Notes: generated by a model not told the origin, from the letters alone. Shown: positions 19,898-30,600, numbered from the stretch's first letter. The stretch is 64,000 nt of DNA from Doryteuthis pealeii (GCA_023376005.1 CM042181.1:21613798-21677797); one strand, 5' to 3'. Made by a program: numbers and translations.

Positions 19898-20270
19898 ACT
19901 AATTTTGAAGAGAGAAGAGAAACGCAGGAGGTGGGGGTAGTCTGTGGGGTCTGCTAAAGATAAAATAATTCCAAGAACATGAATTTATTACCATTCTTGC
20001 TCCAAGAATTTCTTGCAGAGAATGCAAAACAAAAGAATTAGATTTTTAGATAAGAACAAGCGGTAAAATTAGGGGGGGGGTAAGTACGGGGGGGGGTTGT
20101 ATTCTACAGGAGAGGAAATGAGCTCAGAGGTAACCTACTGAGTTACTCCGGTCATCCGACCAAACGACTGTAGTCAGGTAAAAAAGAAGCAAATTAATAA
20201 CAATTTCTGAGCACCTGCCAGAAATTGTTTTTTTTTTTAAGGGCAGAGAAAGTGGGCGGGGATGGGGACG
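19898..20270. other. Non-genic interval with two G-runs
   Basis: G-runs at 20071 and 20087. No gene or repeat family identified. Confidence 0.4.
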
Positions 20271-20279
20271 AGGTAGAAA

Positions 20280-20475
20280 AATGCACAGAGAGAGAAAGAG
20301 ATTGAGTGAGTGAGAGAAAATAGAGAGAGAGAGAAGAGAGTGAGAGAGAAGAAAGAGAGAGTGAGAGAGAAAGAGAGAGTGAGAGAGAAAGAGTGAGAGA
20401 GAGAGAGTAGAGTGAGTGAGTGAGAGAGAGGGAGAGAGAGAGTGGGGAGAGTGAGAGAGAGTGTGAGAGAGAGAG
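20280..20475. repeat. (GA)n microsatellite, imperfect
   Basis: GA tract with GTGA interruptions, adjoining a hairpin. Confidence 0.95.
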
Positions 20476-20476
20476 T

Positions 20477-20565
20477 TTCCTTAAATAGAAAGAATTGCTT
20501 TTTTGAAACAGAGCTTCTCTCTCTGAGAAGCTCGGTTTCAAAAAAGCAATTCTTTCTATTTAAGG

Positions 20566-20567
<2 letters not shown>
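20477..20567. repeat. Long hairpin (43-bp arms) with poly-A
   Basis: Arms ~20477-20519 and ~20525-20567 are almost perfect inverses (CTTAAATAGAAAGAATTGC / GCAATTCTTTCTATTTAAG) with a 5-base loop. A ~30-base A-run follows. Confidence 0.85.
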
Positions 20568-20598
<31 letters not shown>

Positions 20599-20817
20599 AT
20601 GAAAGAAAAAAGCTAAGAAAATGAGTCCCATTACGTTGTAGCTAATAATAAAAAAAGTTACCAAAACGTAGGTAAGAATCTGGATCGTAAAAAGCAAAGA
20701 GAATAACTGAAAAGAAATAAAGTATAAGGCTATATGGCTAAATTTTGATTATTCTTACTACTTTGCGATCATCACGTAATTGCTATGAAACTATTTTCAA
20801 TTGTTCCTGGGAGGAAA

Positions 20818-20975
20818 GTGAGATTTCCAAATTGGTTAGGCCTAAAGTAAATGGAAAAAAAATTATTATTTTTCTCTTCAAACTTTGTTTTGTGTGACCT
20901 TTATAATGAAATATTCAAAACATGATGGGAGACTAGATTCAGGGGCTGATATATGAAAGTGATTTACATAAGTCA
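20818..20975. repeat. Host duplication flanking R1, left copy
   Basis: CTTCAAACTTTGTTTTGTGT through GAGACTAGATTCAGGGG recurs at 21560-21716. The inverted R1 copy lies between the two. Confidence 0.8.
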
Positions 20976-20994
20976 CAAATCCCAAAAAACTATT

Positions 20995-21395
20995 CCCTCC
21001 GATCAATCGGCTGGTCACATCAAGCCCTAGCACTTATATGATTTTCCCAACCCTATTGCCCTTATGGCAAACCCCAACCCCTTTTTATCATATGGGTGCT
21101 AGAAGGCGGTGGCTGCGGGTCTACATGTCCTGGGAATGACATTAAACTCTATCTGATGGTGAGGTTCCAGTTTTGGAGGTTTGGGGAATGTGGAGCACAC
21201 CTTCATCACCATTGCTCCCTGGTCCACTCTGACCCGGAGTGGTAGTACCTGTTAGGGTCCCATCTATGGGTTAAATAGAAAAATGTATTTATAAAAAATT
21301 GTATTATCCATTAAGAATTGATTTATTTCAAAACTTTATCGGCATTAAATGACCCACTGAGGTTGATATGCCGTAAAACAAAACAAACCAAAAAA
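20995..21395 (-). mobile_element. R1 repeat, 5' two-thirds
   Basis: Inverse R1 from CCGATCAATCGGCTGGTCAC to the head GTAAAACAAAACAAACC. The 3' third is absent. Confidence 0.85.
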
Positions 21396-21559
21396 CTATT
21401 CACTTGTATTTATTTTTGTTAATTATAAGACAACTAAGCGTATGTAAGAATATTTGGACTTTTCATAAAGTGTTATTTCCCAATTGATTATGCCTAATAA
21501 ATGGAAATGGAAATGGAAAAGACCAATAATACTTTTTCTTTTTTTTTCCTTGGAAGAAA

Positions 21560-21716
21560 ATGTTATTTCTGAATTACTTATATCTAAAGTAAATGGAAAA
21601 GAAAAACTTTTCTCTTCAAACTTTGTTTTGTGTGACCTTTATAATGAAATATTCAAAACATGATGGGAGACTAGATTCAGGGGCTGATATTGATATTTGA
21701 AAGTGATTTACATTAC
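21560..21716. repeat. Host duplication flanking R1, right copy
   Basis: Second copy of the 20818-20975 segment. An R4 scrap (GATGCTGATAGGTATGCGTC) follows at 21750. Confidence 0.75.
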
Positions 21717-21938
21717 AGATACAAATCTTAAAAAAAAAAAAAAAAAAAAGAAAGATGCTGATAGGTATGCGTCTTGCGTCACTGACACATAAAAACCTAA
21801 AAAAAAAACGAAGTAAAATTGTATCCATGCTGTTGGAATAATTTTGGTATATAAGGTGTGCTTTAATTCCCCACCTGGATTTATAGACTAGCCAAGGTCA
21901 TGTGAGTTATTATTGCAGCCAATCACTAGCAATACTGC

Positions 21939-22409
21939 GTGGCTGATACAATACTTAAACCCCCCACATTGGACATAATTCTAACTGCACTCTTTGAGGA
22001 CGGACACGATTACCAGAGTAACAAAGGATTCATTATCGAACTCTTTACCAGAGTAACCAAAGGATTCATTATCGAAGAACTCTTTACCAGAGTAACCAAA
22101 GGATTCATTATCGAAGAACTCTTTACCAGAGTAACCAAAGGATTCATTATCGAAGAACTCTTTACCAGAGTAACCAAAGGATTCATTATCGAAGAACTCT
22201 TTACCAGAGTAACCAAAGGATTCATTATCGAAGAACTCTTTACCAGAGTAACCAAAGGATTCATTATCGAAGAACTCTTTACCAGAGTAACCAAAGGATT
22301 CATTATCGAAGAACTCTTTACCAGAGTAACCAAAGGATTCATTATCAAGGGAAACTTTATCAAGGATCCAATTCTACTGGATAAGCACTCTTGCTTAAGG
22401 TCTCCATGA
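21939..22409 (+). repeat. 39-bp minisatellite in an open reading frame
   Basis: About eight perfect 39-bp units plus one degenerate one (22013-22350). Because 39 is a multiple of three, a 156-residue frame stays open and repeats RVTKGFIIEELFT. The reverse strand is also open. The lack of any domain, and identity at silent positions too, argue for a minisatellite and not a selected protein. Confidence 0.8.
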
Positions 22410-22751
22410 TGACCCAGAAGATTGTAACACATGCGTCCTAGTGTTTTGCTTTTTTCTTCCTATTTAAGTCCCTAGCTGTTTGAAGGCGTTTTTATTTATA
22501 ATATTTTTTTTTAGCGGTTTTTAGGGTGAGGGTTTTTAATTATTGAAACTCAGTCATATTTATTTTAAAAATGCAGGACAGTTCTTTTTAATTAAAATAA
22601 AAAAAATACCAAAAAAGATTTTTTTTTTTTTTTGTGTTTTTATTTTCGAAACTCAGTTGTATTTATTTAAAAATTTGTGACAGTTGTTTTGAATTAAAAT
22701 AAAATGAAAATACCGAAAAAAAAAAAAAAAAAAAGAAAAAAAAAGACAATA
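22410..22751. other. Low-complexity A/T interval
   Basis: Two similar ~90-bp blocks (ATTTTTTTTT...GAAACTCAGT...) and an A-run. Nothing coding. Confidence 0.5.
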
Positions 22752-22990
22752 TTTTAACTTTTAACATCCTATTGAGAATTTTCCAAGTACAGAGCCCCAT
22801 TCCTATAAGGATTTTTCAAAAAATGGCTAAAAATGGCCTTTTCATTTAAAGCTACTCGGGATATTTCCCTTAAATCATAAATATGTTTAATATTACATTT
22901 AAACAAAGGCTATCGTTTAGGGCAGATTAGGAAATGTGACTTCTGGCCCGGGTGGAACGAGGTGGTATAGGACATTAAGAGTTAAAGGCG
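22752..22990 (+). mobile_element. Repeat shared with the inside of the 12-kb hAT copy
   Basis: TTAACATCCTATTGAGAATT, ATGGCTAAAAATGGCCTTTT and AACAAAGGCTAT match 12482-12690. It may be an independent element, inserted into the hAT at 12 kb and standing alone here. Confidence 0.65.
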
Positions 22991-23184
22991 GGGGGGGGGG
23001 CGTAAATATATATATTTACTTGTCGATAAAATACCTGGGTGGTGGTTTACTTTTAACGCCTTCAAACCACTAAAAAAAGTAATTTGTCAATAAAAACGCC
23101 TTCAAACCACTAAAAAAAAAATATTTTAAAGAAGGGGAGGGTTAAAATATTTACATTCAATTGTCAAGAAAATGCCTTAAGGGT

Positions 23185-23345
23185 TTTTCTATTTAACCCA
23201 TAGATGGGATCCTAACAGGTACTACCACTCCAGGTCAGAGTGTGCTTGGGAGTAATTGCAATAAAGGGGCACTCCACACTCCCCAGAGCTCCCGAAATGG
23301 CACCTCACCATTAGATAGAGTTTAACATCATACACTTTAGATAGG
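23185..23345 (+). mobile_element. R1 repeat, middle fragment
   Basis: TTTAACCCATAGATGGGATC to GATAGAGTTTAACATCATAC. Both ends missing. Confidence 0.75.
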
Positions 23346-23755
23346 ACACAGACAAATAGTCTGTAGGGCAAGTGTTTCGAGATGACCAATTTAGCAGAGA
23401 CATTTCGCACAATCAGATCAATTTTTCAATATCATTTTTTTTTTTCATTGCTTTTTTTTTCTCTTTTTATTATTATCGTTATTACTTTATATCTCAACAT
23501 CCCACATTGGAGACACTCCTCGGAAATAATCACCAAACATTTCCGTCGACAAGTGGTTGAAATGATATCCATAAAATACAGCCACTGTCGGAAGCTGCAT
23601 CTTAATTTCCGTTGTTGCACTTTTTTTCAATAGACAAGAAATTTATTGAGGCAGAATGTTTGGATAAAAAAGCAACAATAATAAGATGGATTCAAACTAG
23701 CAATAAAATAATAGCAAAAATGAAGAGTGTATCTAGCCAGAGTCTTCGGATATTA
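23346..23755. other. Non-genic interval
   Basis: T-rich centre (23435-23485). Short overlapping frames have no recognisable content. Confidence 0.4.
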
Positions 23756-23870
23756 AAAGTAAGTAAAGTCGTCGGGTGACCTAAAGTTGATAACAGCCAG
23801 ACAGTGAGGGAGTCTATCCCCTTTCCCCTAGGTGGAGTGCCATACCTACCATCAGCTTATAAATAAATTA
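23756..23870 (-). mobile_element. S1 SINE, truncated
   Basis: AGTAAGTAAAGTCGTC tail, GGGAGTCTATCCCC and GGTGGAGTGCCATACCTACC are S1 body in inverse orientation. The tRNA head is missing. Confidence 0.75.
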
Positions 23871-23921
23871 TAAAAAATGATGGTTTTATATTCATTATGA
23901 ACTATAATCACTTAATTACAT

Positions 23922-25118
23922 AAAGAGGAGTCGGAGTCGGAGGTGCCAAAAATAAAGGAGTCGCCAAAAATAGAGGAGAGTCAGAGGTGCCAGAAATAGA
24001 GGAGTCGGAGTCAGAGGTGCCAAAAATAGAGAGTCGGAGTCAGAGGTGCCAAAAATAGAGGAGTCGGAGTCAGAGGTGCCAGAAATAGAGGAGTCGGAGT
24101 CAGAGGTGCCAGAAACAGAGGAGTCGGAGTCAGAGTGCCAGAACAGAGGAGTCGGAGTCAGAGTGTCAGTCGTGAGTCAGTCGGAGGTGCCAAAAATAGG
24201 GGAGTCGGAGTCGGAGGTGCCAAAAATAGAGGAGTCGGAGTCGGAGGTGCCAAAAATAGAGGAGTCGGAGTCAGAGGTAAAATAGAGGAGTCGGAGTCAG
24301 GTAATAGAGTCAGAGGTGCCGGAGTCGGAGTCGGAGGTGCCGGAGTCGGAGGTGCCAAAAATAGAGGAGTCGGAGTCGGAGGTGCCAAAAATAGAGGAGT
24401 CGGAGTCGGAGGTGCCAAAAATAGAGGAGTCGGAGTCGGAGGTGCCAAAAATAGAGGAGTCGGAGTGGAGGAGTCAAAAATAGAGGAGTCGGAGTCGAGG
24501 TGCAAAAATAGAGGAGTTGGAGGTGCCAAAAATAGGGGAGTTGGAGGTGCCAAAATAGGGGAGTTGGAGTCAGAGGTGCCAAAAATAGAGGAGGATGCCA
24601 AAAGTAGAGGAGTCGGAGGTGCCAAAAATAGGGGAGTTGGAGAGGTGCCAAAAATAGAGGAGTTGGAGGTGCCAAAATAGAGGAGTCGGAGTCGGAGGTG
24701 CCAAATAGGGGAGTTGGAGTCAGAGTGCCGGAGTTGGAGTCAGAGGTGGAGGAGTCGGAGGTGCCAAAAGTAGAGGAGTCGGAGGTGCCAAAAATAGGGA
24801 GTTGGAGTCAGAGGTGCCAAAAATAGAGGAGTTGGAGGTGCCAAAAATAGAGGAGTCGGAGTCGGAGGTGCCAAAAATAGGGGAGTTGGAGTCAGAGGTG
24901 CCAAAAATAGGGGAGTTGGAGTCAGAGGTGCAAAAATAGAGGAGTCGGAGGTGCCAAAAGTAGAGGAGTCGGAGGTGCCAAAAGATAGGGGAGTTGGAGT
25001 CAGAGGTGCCAAAAATAGGGGAGTTGGAGTCAGAGTGCCCAAAATAGGGGAGTTGGAGTCGGAGGTGCCAAAAATAGGGGAGTCGGAGTCGGAGGTGCCA
25101 AAAATAGAGGAGTTGCAG
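23922..25118 (+). repeat. 1.2-kb GGAGTC-rich minisatellite
   Basis: Roughly 40 variable units built from GAGGAGTCGGAGTC and AGAGGTGCCAAAAATA, unit length ~18-32 bp. Entry (ACTTAATTACATAAAG) matches 25950, where only about one and a half units are present before CCAACTCCACAGCCCTG. Frames on both strands are repeat artefacts. Confidence 0.9.
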
Positions 25119-25209
25119 TCAAGGCTTTTTTGTTGTAACTTTGCAGTCCTGGAAACATCAACAATAATTTTTTGATTTTGCTTTTGTTACACAAAGATAT
25201 TTAACAGAG

Positions 25210-25795
25210 TCATGGTTTGGTTTGTTTTACGGCATATCAACCTCAGTGGGTTATTTAATGCCGATAAAATTTTGAAATAAATTAATTCTTAATGGATACA
25301 CAATTTTTGTTTATAAACTCATGTTTTTCTATTCAACACATAGATGGGACCCTAACAGGTACTACCACTCCGGGTCAGAGTGGACCAGGGAGCAATGTTG
25401 ATGAAGGGGTACTCCACATTCCCCAAACCTCCAGAACTGGAACCTCACCATCAGATAGAGTTTAACGTCATTCCTAGGACATGTAGACCCTCGGCAACCA
25501 CCTTCTAGCACCCGTATGATAAAAAGCGTTGGGGCTTGCCATAAGGGCAATAGGGTTGGGGCAATCATATAGTAGCTAGGGCTTGACGTGACCAGCCGAT
25601 TGATCGGAGGGGGCCTCTCCGACCGCCAGTCTAGCCCAAGATAGGGTCTAAGTGGAGTGTTGCAGGTCATGGACTGCTCATCCACCAAGATTCCGTCCTT
25701 AAGCATCACAGGTCGCCACTTAGCAGCCAACATTGGGGGGGGGGAGTCTTAACCCTCTGTAGAGGTGCATTCAACCACCCTAGCTGACAGGGTGG
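25210..25795 (+). mobile_element. R1 repeat, full length
   Basis: All R1 marks from GGTTTGTTTTACGGCATATC to CTAGCTGACAGGGTG. The antisense frame is open for 123 codons, as in other copies. Confidence 0.85.
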
Positions 25796-25799
25796 AGTC

Positions 25800-26044
25800 A
25801 TGCAGTTGGAAGCAATTAAGGAGTCACTGGAGGCAGAGTTAGTAAAATTATACTGTCTCTGACTCCAGTTGAATTTACACTTTATATGGCCCTAGTTTAC
25901 TCTGTAAAGTTATACAGTGCACACTACTTATACATGTTTTTATATTCATCATGAATTAATTACATAAAATGGGGTCAGAGTGGGAAGTGCCAAAAATAGA
26001 GGAGTCGAAGTCAAAGGTTTTATGTTCCAACTCCACAGCCCTGT
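25800..26044. mobile_element. Element ending CTCCACAGCCCTG (hAT-like end)
   Basis: Contains the unexpanded form of the GGAGTC/GCCAAAAATAGA motif and ends CCAACTCCACAGCCCTG, the inverse of CAGGGCTGTGGAGTTGG. CAGGG ends with GGAGTC subterminal repeats are common in hAT-like elements. The left end is unclear. Confidence 0.5.
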
Positions 26045-26113
26045 ATATTTCTGTATAGCTTGCATAATGTCTCTGTTTTTAACTATCAAATTAGCTATCT
26101 GCTCAAATATACT

Positions 26114-26115
<2 letters not shown>

Positions 26116-26160
<45 letters not shown>
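26116..26160. repeat. (TA)n microsatellite
   Basis: Long TA run directly before a hammerhead palindrome. Confidence 0.95.
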
Positions 26161-26161
<1 letters not shown>

Positions 26162-26183
26162 AATATTATATATCATGGATATC

Positions 26184-26224
26184 TCGTTACTATTAGTTTC
26201 ATGCTTACTGCAATCATCAGACGA
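26184..26224 (-). ncRNA. Hammerhead ribozyme
   Basis: Minus strand: UCGU, CUGAUGA (26214-26220), stem II UGC-AGUAA-GCA flanked by a U-U mismatch, GAAA (26197-26200), minimal stem III C-UAAUA-G, then UA and ACGA. Stem I is UCGU/ACGA, four pairs. The predicted cut is between 26188 and 26187. It lies in a palindrome (~26166-26273) whose right arm has a damaged core (ACGATGA in place of CTGATGA). Confidence 0.75.
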
Positions 26225-26370
26225 TGATTGCAGTAAGGCATGAAACTAACACTAACGAGATATCCATAATATATCATATTTGATTATAAATCTGCTCTGC
26301 TATTTCAGCATTGAGCACCTTTATATGCCAATACTTTTCTTATTCATTCTCTATTAATTCTTTATATTAT

Positions 26371-26676
26371 TGAAGTCAGTTAGTCTACTGTTGGTTTGAA
26401 TAACAGCAGCTAAGTAGAACTCTCGCAGTGTCCAAGACAGTTGGTATAAATAGGAATCAAGAATGATCCATCCATGAATCTGGGTGATTTGGGTGATTCC
26501 ATTCCCTGAGTTCTGATTGGCTGCTTGACGGCTTGATTTGAATGACATTGTGGAGTCTTATATATACTCTGTCATTTTGCAGTGGACTTTGTGGCTTTCG
26601 GGTTTGTATTGAGTTATAACCGTTTGCTGCCTTGTCTTCCCAGTTCGACAGTAATTGGAACTTTAATTATTCTTCA
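26371..26676 (+). mobile_element. LTR-like repeat (L1 family here), copy
   Basis: ~306 bp from TGAAGTCAGTTAG to TTATTCTTCA. Contains GATTGGCTG (inverse CCAAT box), TATATATACTCTGTC as a TATA-like element, and GTTTGCTGCCTTGTCTTCCC. Related copies at 37860(+), 39504(-), 39790(-), 40559(-), 45553(-) and 50470(-). The last has a 5-bp target duplication, which supports a solo LTR. Confidence 0.7.
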
Positions 26677-26689
26677 TATATATAAGATA

Positions 26690-26735
26690 AACATATAAAG
26701 GTTTTACATATACAAAACCTTTATATATTTATCTT
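26690..26735. repeat. Short hairpin (AACCTTTATAT)
   Basis: ACATATAAAGGTTTT and AAAACCTTTATATATTT are inverse copies around TACATATAC. Confidence 0.7.
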
Positions 26736-26846
26736 ATTACATTACATAACAGCTCTATTTTATATTGAGCACTCTACCAATAATACTGCCTTTGGTACAC
26801 CATTCCAGAAAAAGCTGAAACAGTGACCATCTCACACTATAGTATG

Positions 26847-26849
<3 letters not shown>

Positions 26850-26872
<23 letters not shown>
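26850..26872. repeat. (TA)n microsatellite
   Basis: TA run on the left of the hammerhead-like segment at 27001. Confidence 0.9.
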
Positions 26873-26877
<5 letters not shown>

Positions 26878-27000
26878 ATGGAGAATGAATATGAAAAGTT
26901 TCAGTATATAAAAGTGCTCAATGCTAAAATAGCAGAGCAATTTTATAATCATAAATAAATAATTATGATATTAATTTTCTGTAACTATAGTTATATTTAA

Positions 27001-27042
27001 CCGTCTGAAGATTGCATAATACATACGAAACTATATTTACGG
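27001..27042 (+). ncRNA. Hammerhead-like motif, weakened
   Basis: CTGAAGA 27005-27011, GAAA 27027-27030, and stem I CCGT/ACGG (27001-27004 with 27039-27042) are present. Stem II (GCAU-AAUAC-AUAC) has a C-A mismatch and two unpaired U residues, and stem III cannot close (CUAUAUU). Probably an inactive or marginal copy. A (TA)n tract follows at 27091. Confidence 0.5.
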
Positions 27043-27087
27043 AAATTTAATAACATAATATCTTATTCATGATTTTATATATTTACA

Positions 27088-27090
<3 letters not shown>

Positions 27091-27118
<28 letters not shown>
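27091..27118. repeat. (TA)n microsatellite
   Basis: Right border of the hammerhead-like segment. Confidence 0.9.
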
Positions 27119-27119
<1 letters not shown>

Positions 27120-27122
<3 letters not shown>

Positions 27123-27605
27123 GTATTTATGTCATGTAATGAGAGTAAGGAGTTGCAGCCAGCATCTAATTAGAGGAGAGCAGGTGTCAAGAAAAAGAGG
27201 TGTACTTGACACACAGAGTGGTGTGCGTGTGGAATGTTGATGCACATCTGATTTTGTGTGTCATGTTCCTAAAATAACCAACATGACAAATCTAGGCTTT
27301 CTACACACACACACACACACACACACTTATGAACTAGAACAATCTGTTCCCATGAAAAGACGTCTCTTTTGACCCCTTGGACAGTCAAGATATTTAAGAC
27401 TGGATTCACTTCTGCCCCACCCCTGACCAATAATAAAAGACTGGACATAGCGGAATCTCTAAGAGGCTAGAATTTACCAAGTAGGTCAAATTCCTCATCT
27501 TTTCAGAAAGAGGGTTTGGTTTGTTTTTTTTGTTTTTTTGTTTTGTGTTTTTTTAAGGAAAAGCAGGGTATGTAGCGGGTGAGCTGTTTTTATTTTTATT
27601 CTAAC
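27120..27605. other. Non-genic interval with (CA)n
   Basis: CA run at 27303-27326 and a T-rich stretch near 27520. Nothing else supported. Confidence 0.5.
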
Positions 27606-27610
27606 ACAAA

Positions 27611-28283
27611 CACGAACATGGTGTAATAGTTAGCATTCTAGTCTTGCATATCCATTACTACTGAATAGTGAGTTCGATTCTCACTGGGTGCCCTATACTT
27701 GCGGCCTTGTATCAAAAAGCTATCAGGATCAGTTTTAGATTGAACTTAACTCTTTAAGATGTGTCACATCCTACGAATGAGTTGGGTAAATACCTACTTG
27801 TATTAGGCTAGGCTGTCTGATGGTTTAATGGTTAGCAAGCTAGTCTCACAGATCCATTACTACTGAATAGCGAGTTCGATTCTCACTGGGTGCCCTATAC
27901 TTGCGGCCTTGTGTCACATCCTACCTGTCGAATGAGTTGGGTAAATACCTACTTGTATTAGGCTAGGCTGTCTGATCATGGTTTAATGGTTAGCAAGCTA
28001 GTCTCACAGATCCATTACTACTGAATAGCGAGTTCGATTCTCACTGGGTGCCCTATACTTGCGGCCCTTGTGTCAATCCTACCTGTGGCGAATGAGTTGG
28101 GTAAATACCTACTTGTATTAGGCTAGGCTGTCTGATCATGGTTTAATGGTTAGCAAGCTAGTCTCACAGATCCATTACTACTGAATAGCGAGTTCGATTC
28201 TCACTGGGTGCCCTATACTTGCGGCCTTGTGTCAAAAAGCTATCAGGATCAGTTTTAGATTGAACTTAACTCTTTAAGATGTG
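27611..28283 (+). mobile_element. Tandem array of tRNA-derived SINE, family S3
   Basis: Four tRNA-like heads in tandem. A-box-like GGTTTAATGGTTAGCA lies near 27820, 27979 and 28139, with a diverged form at 27620. The B box GAGTTCGATTCTCACTG is at 27670, 27872, 28030 and 28190. Units two and three lack the 44-bp tail (AAAAGCTATCAGGATCAG...) that the first and last units keep. Arrangement suggests local tandem duplication and not separate insertions. Whether pol III uses it is unknown. Confidence 0.85.
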
Positions 28284-28329
28284 GGAGGTACCAAAAATAG
28301 AGTCAAAGAATTTGTGTTCTGACCCCAAA

Positions 28330-28440
28330 GCCCTGTCTCCAAATCAGAGTGGACTTGGGGGTAATAACAATGAAGAGATATCCTAGATTCTCTGGAAATA
28401 AAGCCTCACCACCAGATGCAGTTTAGTATCATATCCAGCC
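28330..28440 (+). mobile_element. Diverged R1 fragment
   Basis: AATCAGAGTGGACTTGGGGG and CACCACCAGATGCAGTTTAG correspond to the R1 middle, with many changes. Confidence 0.55.
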
Positions 28441-28840
28441 CCCTTCCTTTTTGTAAGAGGGGGGGTCTTACCCCCTCTGGTGGGAATACAGTATATTCAA
28501 AGCCCTTTTTTGCAGGGAATACAGTCAATATATTCTAAATCCCCTTTTGGGGGTGGGGCAATTAACCCCATCTGTAGGGAATACAGTCAGCATATTCTAA
28601 ACCCCCTTTGGGGGGGGACTTACCCCTTTTGCAAGGAATATAGCAGATTCAAAGCCCGCTTCTGGGGGGATCTTAACCCCTCTGCAGGGAATACAACGGG
28701 TATATTCTAAGCCCCCTTTTGGAGAGGGGGGTCTTAGCACCTCTGCAGAGAATACAGTCAGCATAATCTAAGCCCCCTTTTGGGGTAGTCTTACTCCCAT
28801 CTGTGGGGAATACAGTCAGTATATTGTAAGCCTTACCAAA
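28440..28840. repeat. ~62-bp tandem repeat, six to seven units
   Basis: Each unit has GGGAATACAGTCAGTATATT, CTAAGCCCCCTTTTGGGG and CTTACCCCTCTG. CCCCCTTTTGGGGG can form a small hairpin in each unit. Resembles an expansion of the R1 end (CTTACCCCTCTGCAGAGGTG, GTATTCTAA). Confidence 0.85.
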
Positions 28841-29040
28841 AGGGCGGTAAAATGTAGTCATTATTGGCGGGTTTTTTTTTTCCTCACCTCATTTTATAAA
28901 TATACTTTTAGGCTATTTTCCAACAATTAAAAAAAAAAAAAAGATGGTGGGTGAATAATACACTGCTAAAAAAACTTCTTTTTTTATTTGAATAGGAAAG
29001 TTTAGATTAAAACCCCCCCCCCAAAAAAAAAAATTCACAG
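28841..29040. other. Homopolymer-rich spacer
   Basis: T-, A- and C-runs only. Confidence 0.4.
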
Positions 29041-29077
<37 letters not shown>

Positions 29078-29098
29078 ACAGAGAGAGAGAGAGAGAGA
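29041..29098. repeat. (GA)n microsatellite
   Basis: GA run with one GACA interruption. Confidence 0.95.
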
Positions 29099-29203
29099 AC
29101 TGCTGTGACCCCAGACCCCCACCCTCTCAAACTTGCACATGTGTAAATCTTAAATTGGGGAGTCAATGCTAAGTGCTTTCCCTGATGCAACAAAAGAGGG
29201 TGA

Positions 29204-29246
29204 GGAGAGAGGTAGAGAAGGAGAAGGAGGGGAGAGAGAGAGAGAG

Positions 29247-29290
<44 letters not shown>

Positions 29291-29325
29291 AGAGAGAGAG
29301 AGAGAGACCGAGAGAGAGAGTTTTA
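29204..29325. repeat. (GA)n microsatellite
   Basis: Imperfect GA run with GGA and CGA interruptions. Confidence 0.95.
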
Positions 29326-29617
29326 TTTAGGTCAGCCACAAAATATTTGACCACTCCCTAAAAACAAAAAACCAAAAACCAAAAGAGAAATCAGAAGAAT
29401 GGTAGAAAATGAAAACACTCTCACCCACACAGAAAAAAGAAAAGAAAAAATGTCTGCTGAGAGTTTCAGTCCATTGCCTCCTCCTCCTCCTGGGGGGGGG
29501 GGGGGCTCGGCAGGAAATGAAGAGAACCAGTTGTGACCAAAAATGTCTTTTATTCTATAAAAGACGACAAGGTGCTATTGTTTCAGTTTTATACATTTTA
29601 TATTACTATTAATAATA
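29326..29617. other. Non-genic interval
   Basis: CCTCCTCCTCCT next to a G-run at 29490. No gene. Confidence 0.4.
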
Positions 29618-30012
29618 CTAGTACAAAATAAAAAAAACACCCTCCGGGCGATGTAAAAATAGATTTTTGAAACATATTGCCTGAGGGGTGGGAGTTAAAA
29701 AATCAATGTCAGCGAGTTTGTACCCTAAGTAAGTAAAATCATCAAATTCATTAAAGGATTAAAAAATAAAACAATTTGAAATGTAAACTTTAAATATATA
29801 TTAAAATAAAACAAACTATATATAGATATATAATACCAGTCATGTATTTATTAAAACTTGTTTTAAAAAACAATGAGGACTGTCTAATGTTGCATGTTCA
29901 AATTTTGAGTGTATTTATTCTATGTTATGACGATTTTGGGTAATGTGACGTAAGCAGTGACGTAATTTTTGTTACAGTCAAAAACCAGAAGTGAATCTCC
30001 ATTATTAATAGA
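29618..30012 (-). mobile_element. Helitron family H1-like, 395-bp variant
   Basis: Minus strand begins TCTATTAATAATGGAG and ends with the hairpin CGCCC-GGA-GGGTG, a longer A/T spacer and CTAG before T. The 5' third is the inverse of 37665-37838. Internal sequence differs from 4634, so it is a second H1 subfamily. Confidence 0.7.
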
Positions 30013-30075
30013 TATTACTTTAAATATTTGATATTACTTATATTATAATTAATAATATATGACATTATATATTTA

Positions 30076-30420
30076 CTAGCAGTGGCTACCCAGCGTCGCC
30101 TGGGTAGAGGAGGGATTTTTTAAAAGTTAGTCTCGCAGATCCATTATTACTTATCGTACGTGAGATCCTCACTGGTTGCCCCATAAAAATCCCCACGGAA
30201 ATATATAACAATATAGTAAGAAATTTCCATTCAATGATTTAAAATTTTAAAAAATATATAAATGATGCAATTAATTCAATCAATCAATATAATATTTCAA
30301 AGCGAAAAAAAAAAAAAAAAATCATACCAGAAAAAAAAAAAAAAGAAAAAAGATAAACAAAATAACATGCAAATGACTTTTCTTTCTGTTACTTTTCAAA
30401 TTTGAATTTTTTTTTATAAA
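30076..30420 (-). mobile_element. Helitron family H2, copy 2, 5'-truncated
   Basis: CTAG end at 30076-30079, then hairpin CTACCCAGGCGACGCTGGGTAG on the minus strand. Matches 36386-36740, then breaks off into A/T homopolymers. Carries the S3-like TCGCAGATCCATTATTAC segment. Confidence 0.75.
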
Positions 30421-30600
30421 AAAAAAAAAAAAAAAAAAATGAAAAAAGATTTTTTTTAAAAAAAAATTTTTTTAAAGTTGTTTTTATCAAAAGAAAAAGA
30501 AAGATCAAAAGATTTTTTATTTAAAAAAAATATATATAAAAATATAAAAATAAATTTAAAAAATTATTTTTATTTAAAAAAAAAAAAGAAAGAAAAAAGA
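30421..30600. repeat. A/T homopolymer tract
   Basis: Alternating A-runs and T-runs ending in a C-run at 30601. Confidence 0.8.

Noticed and set aside
24046..25175. Acidic or Pro-rich repeat proteins of up to 181 codons
   Set aside because: They follow the GGAGTC minisatellite and shift frame with each length variant; no independent coding signal.
27660..28210. Cluster of tRNA genes
   Set aside because: The heads lack closed tRNA arms and share SINE tails; better explained as a tandem S3 SINE array.
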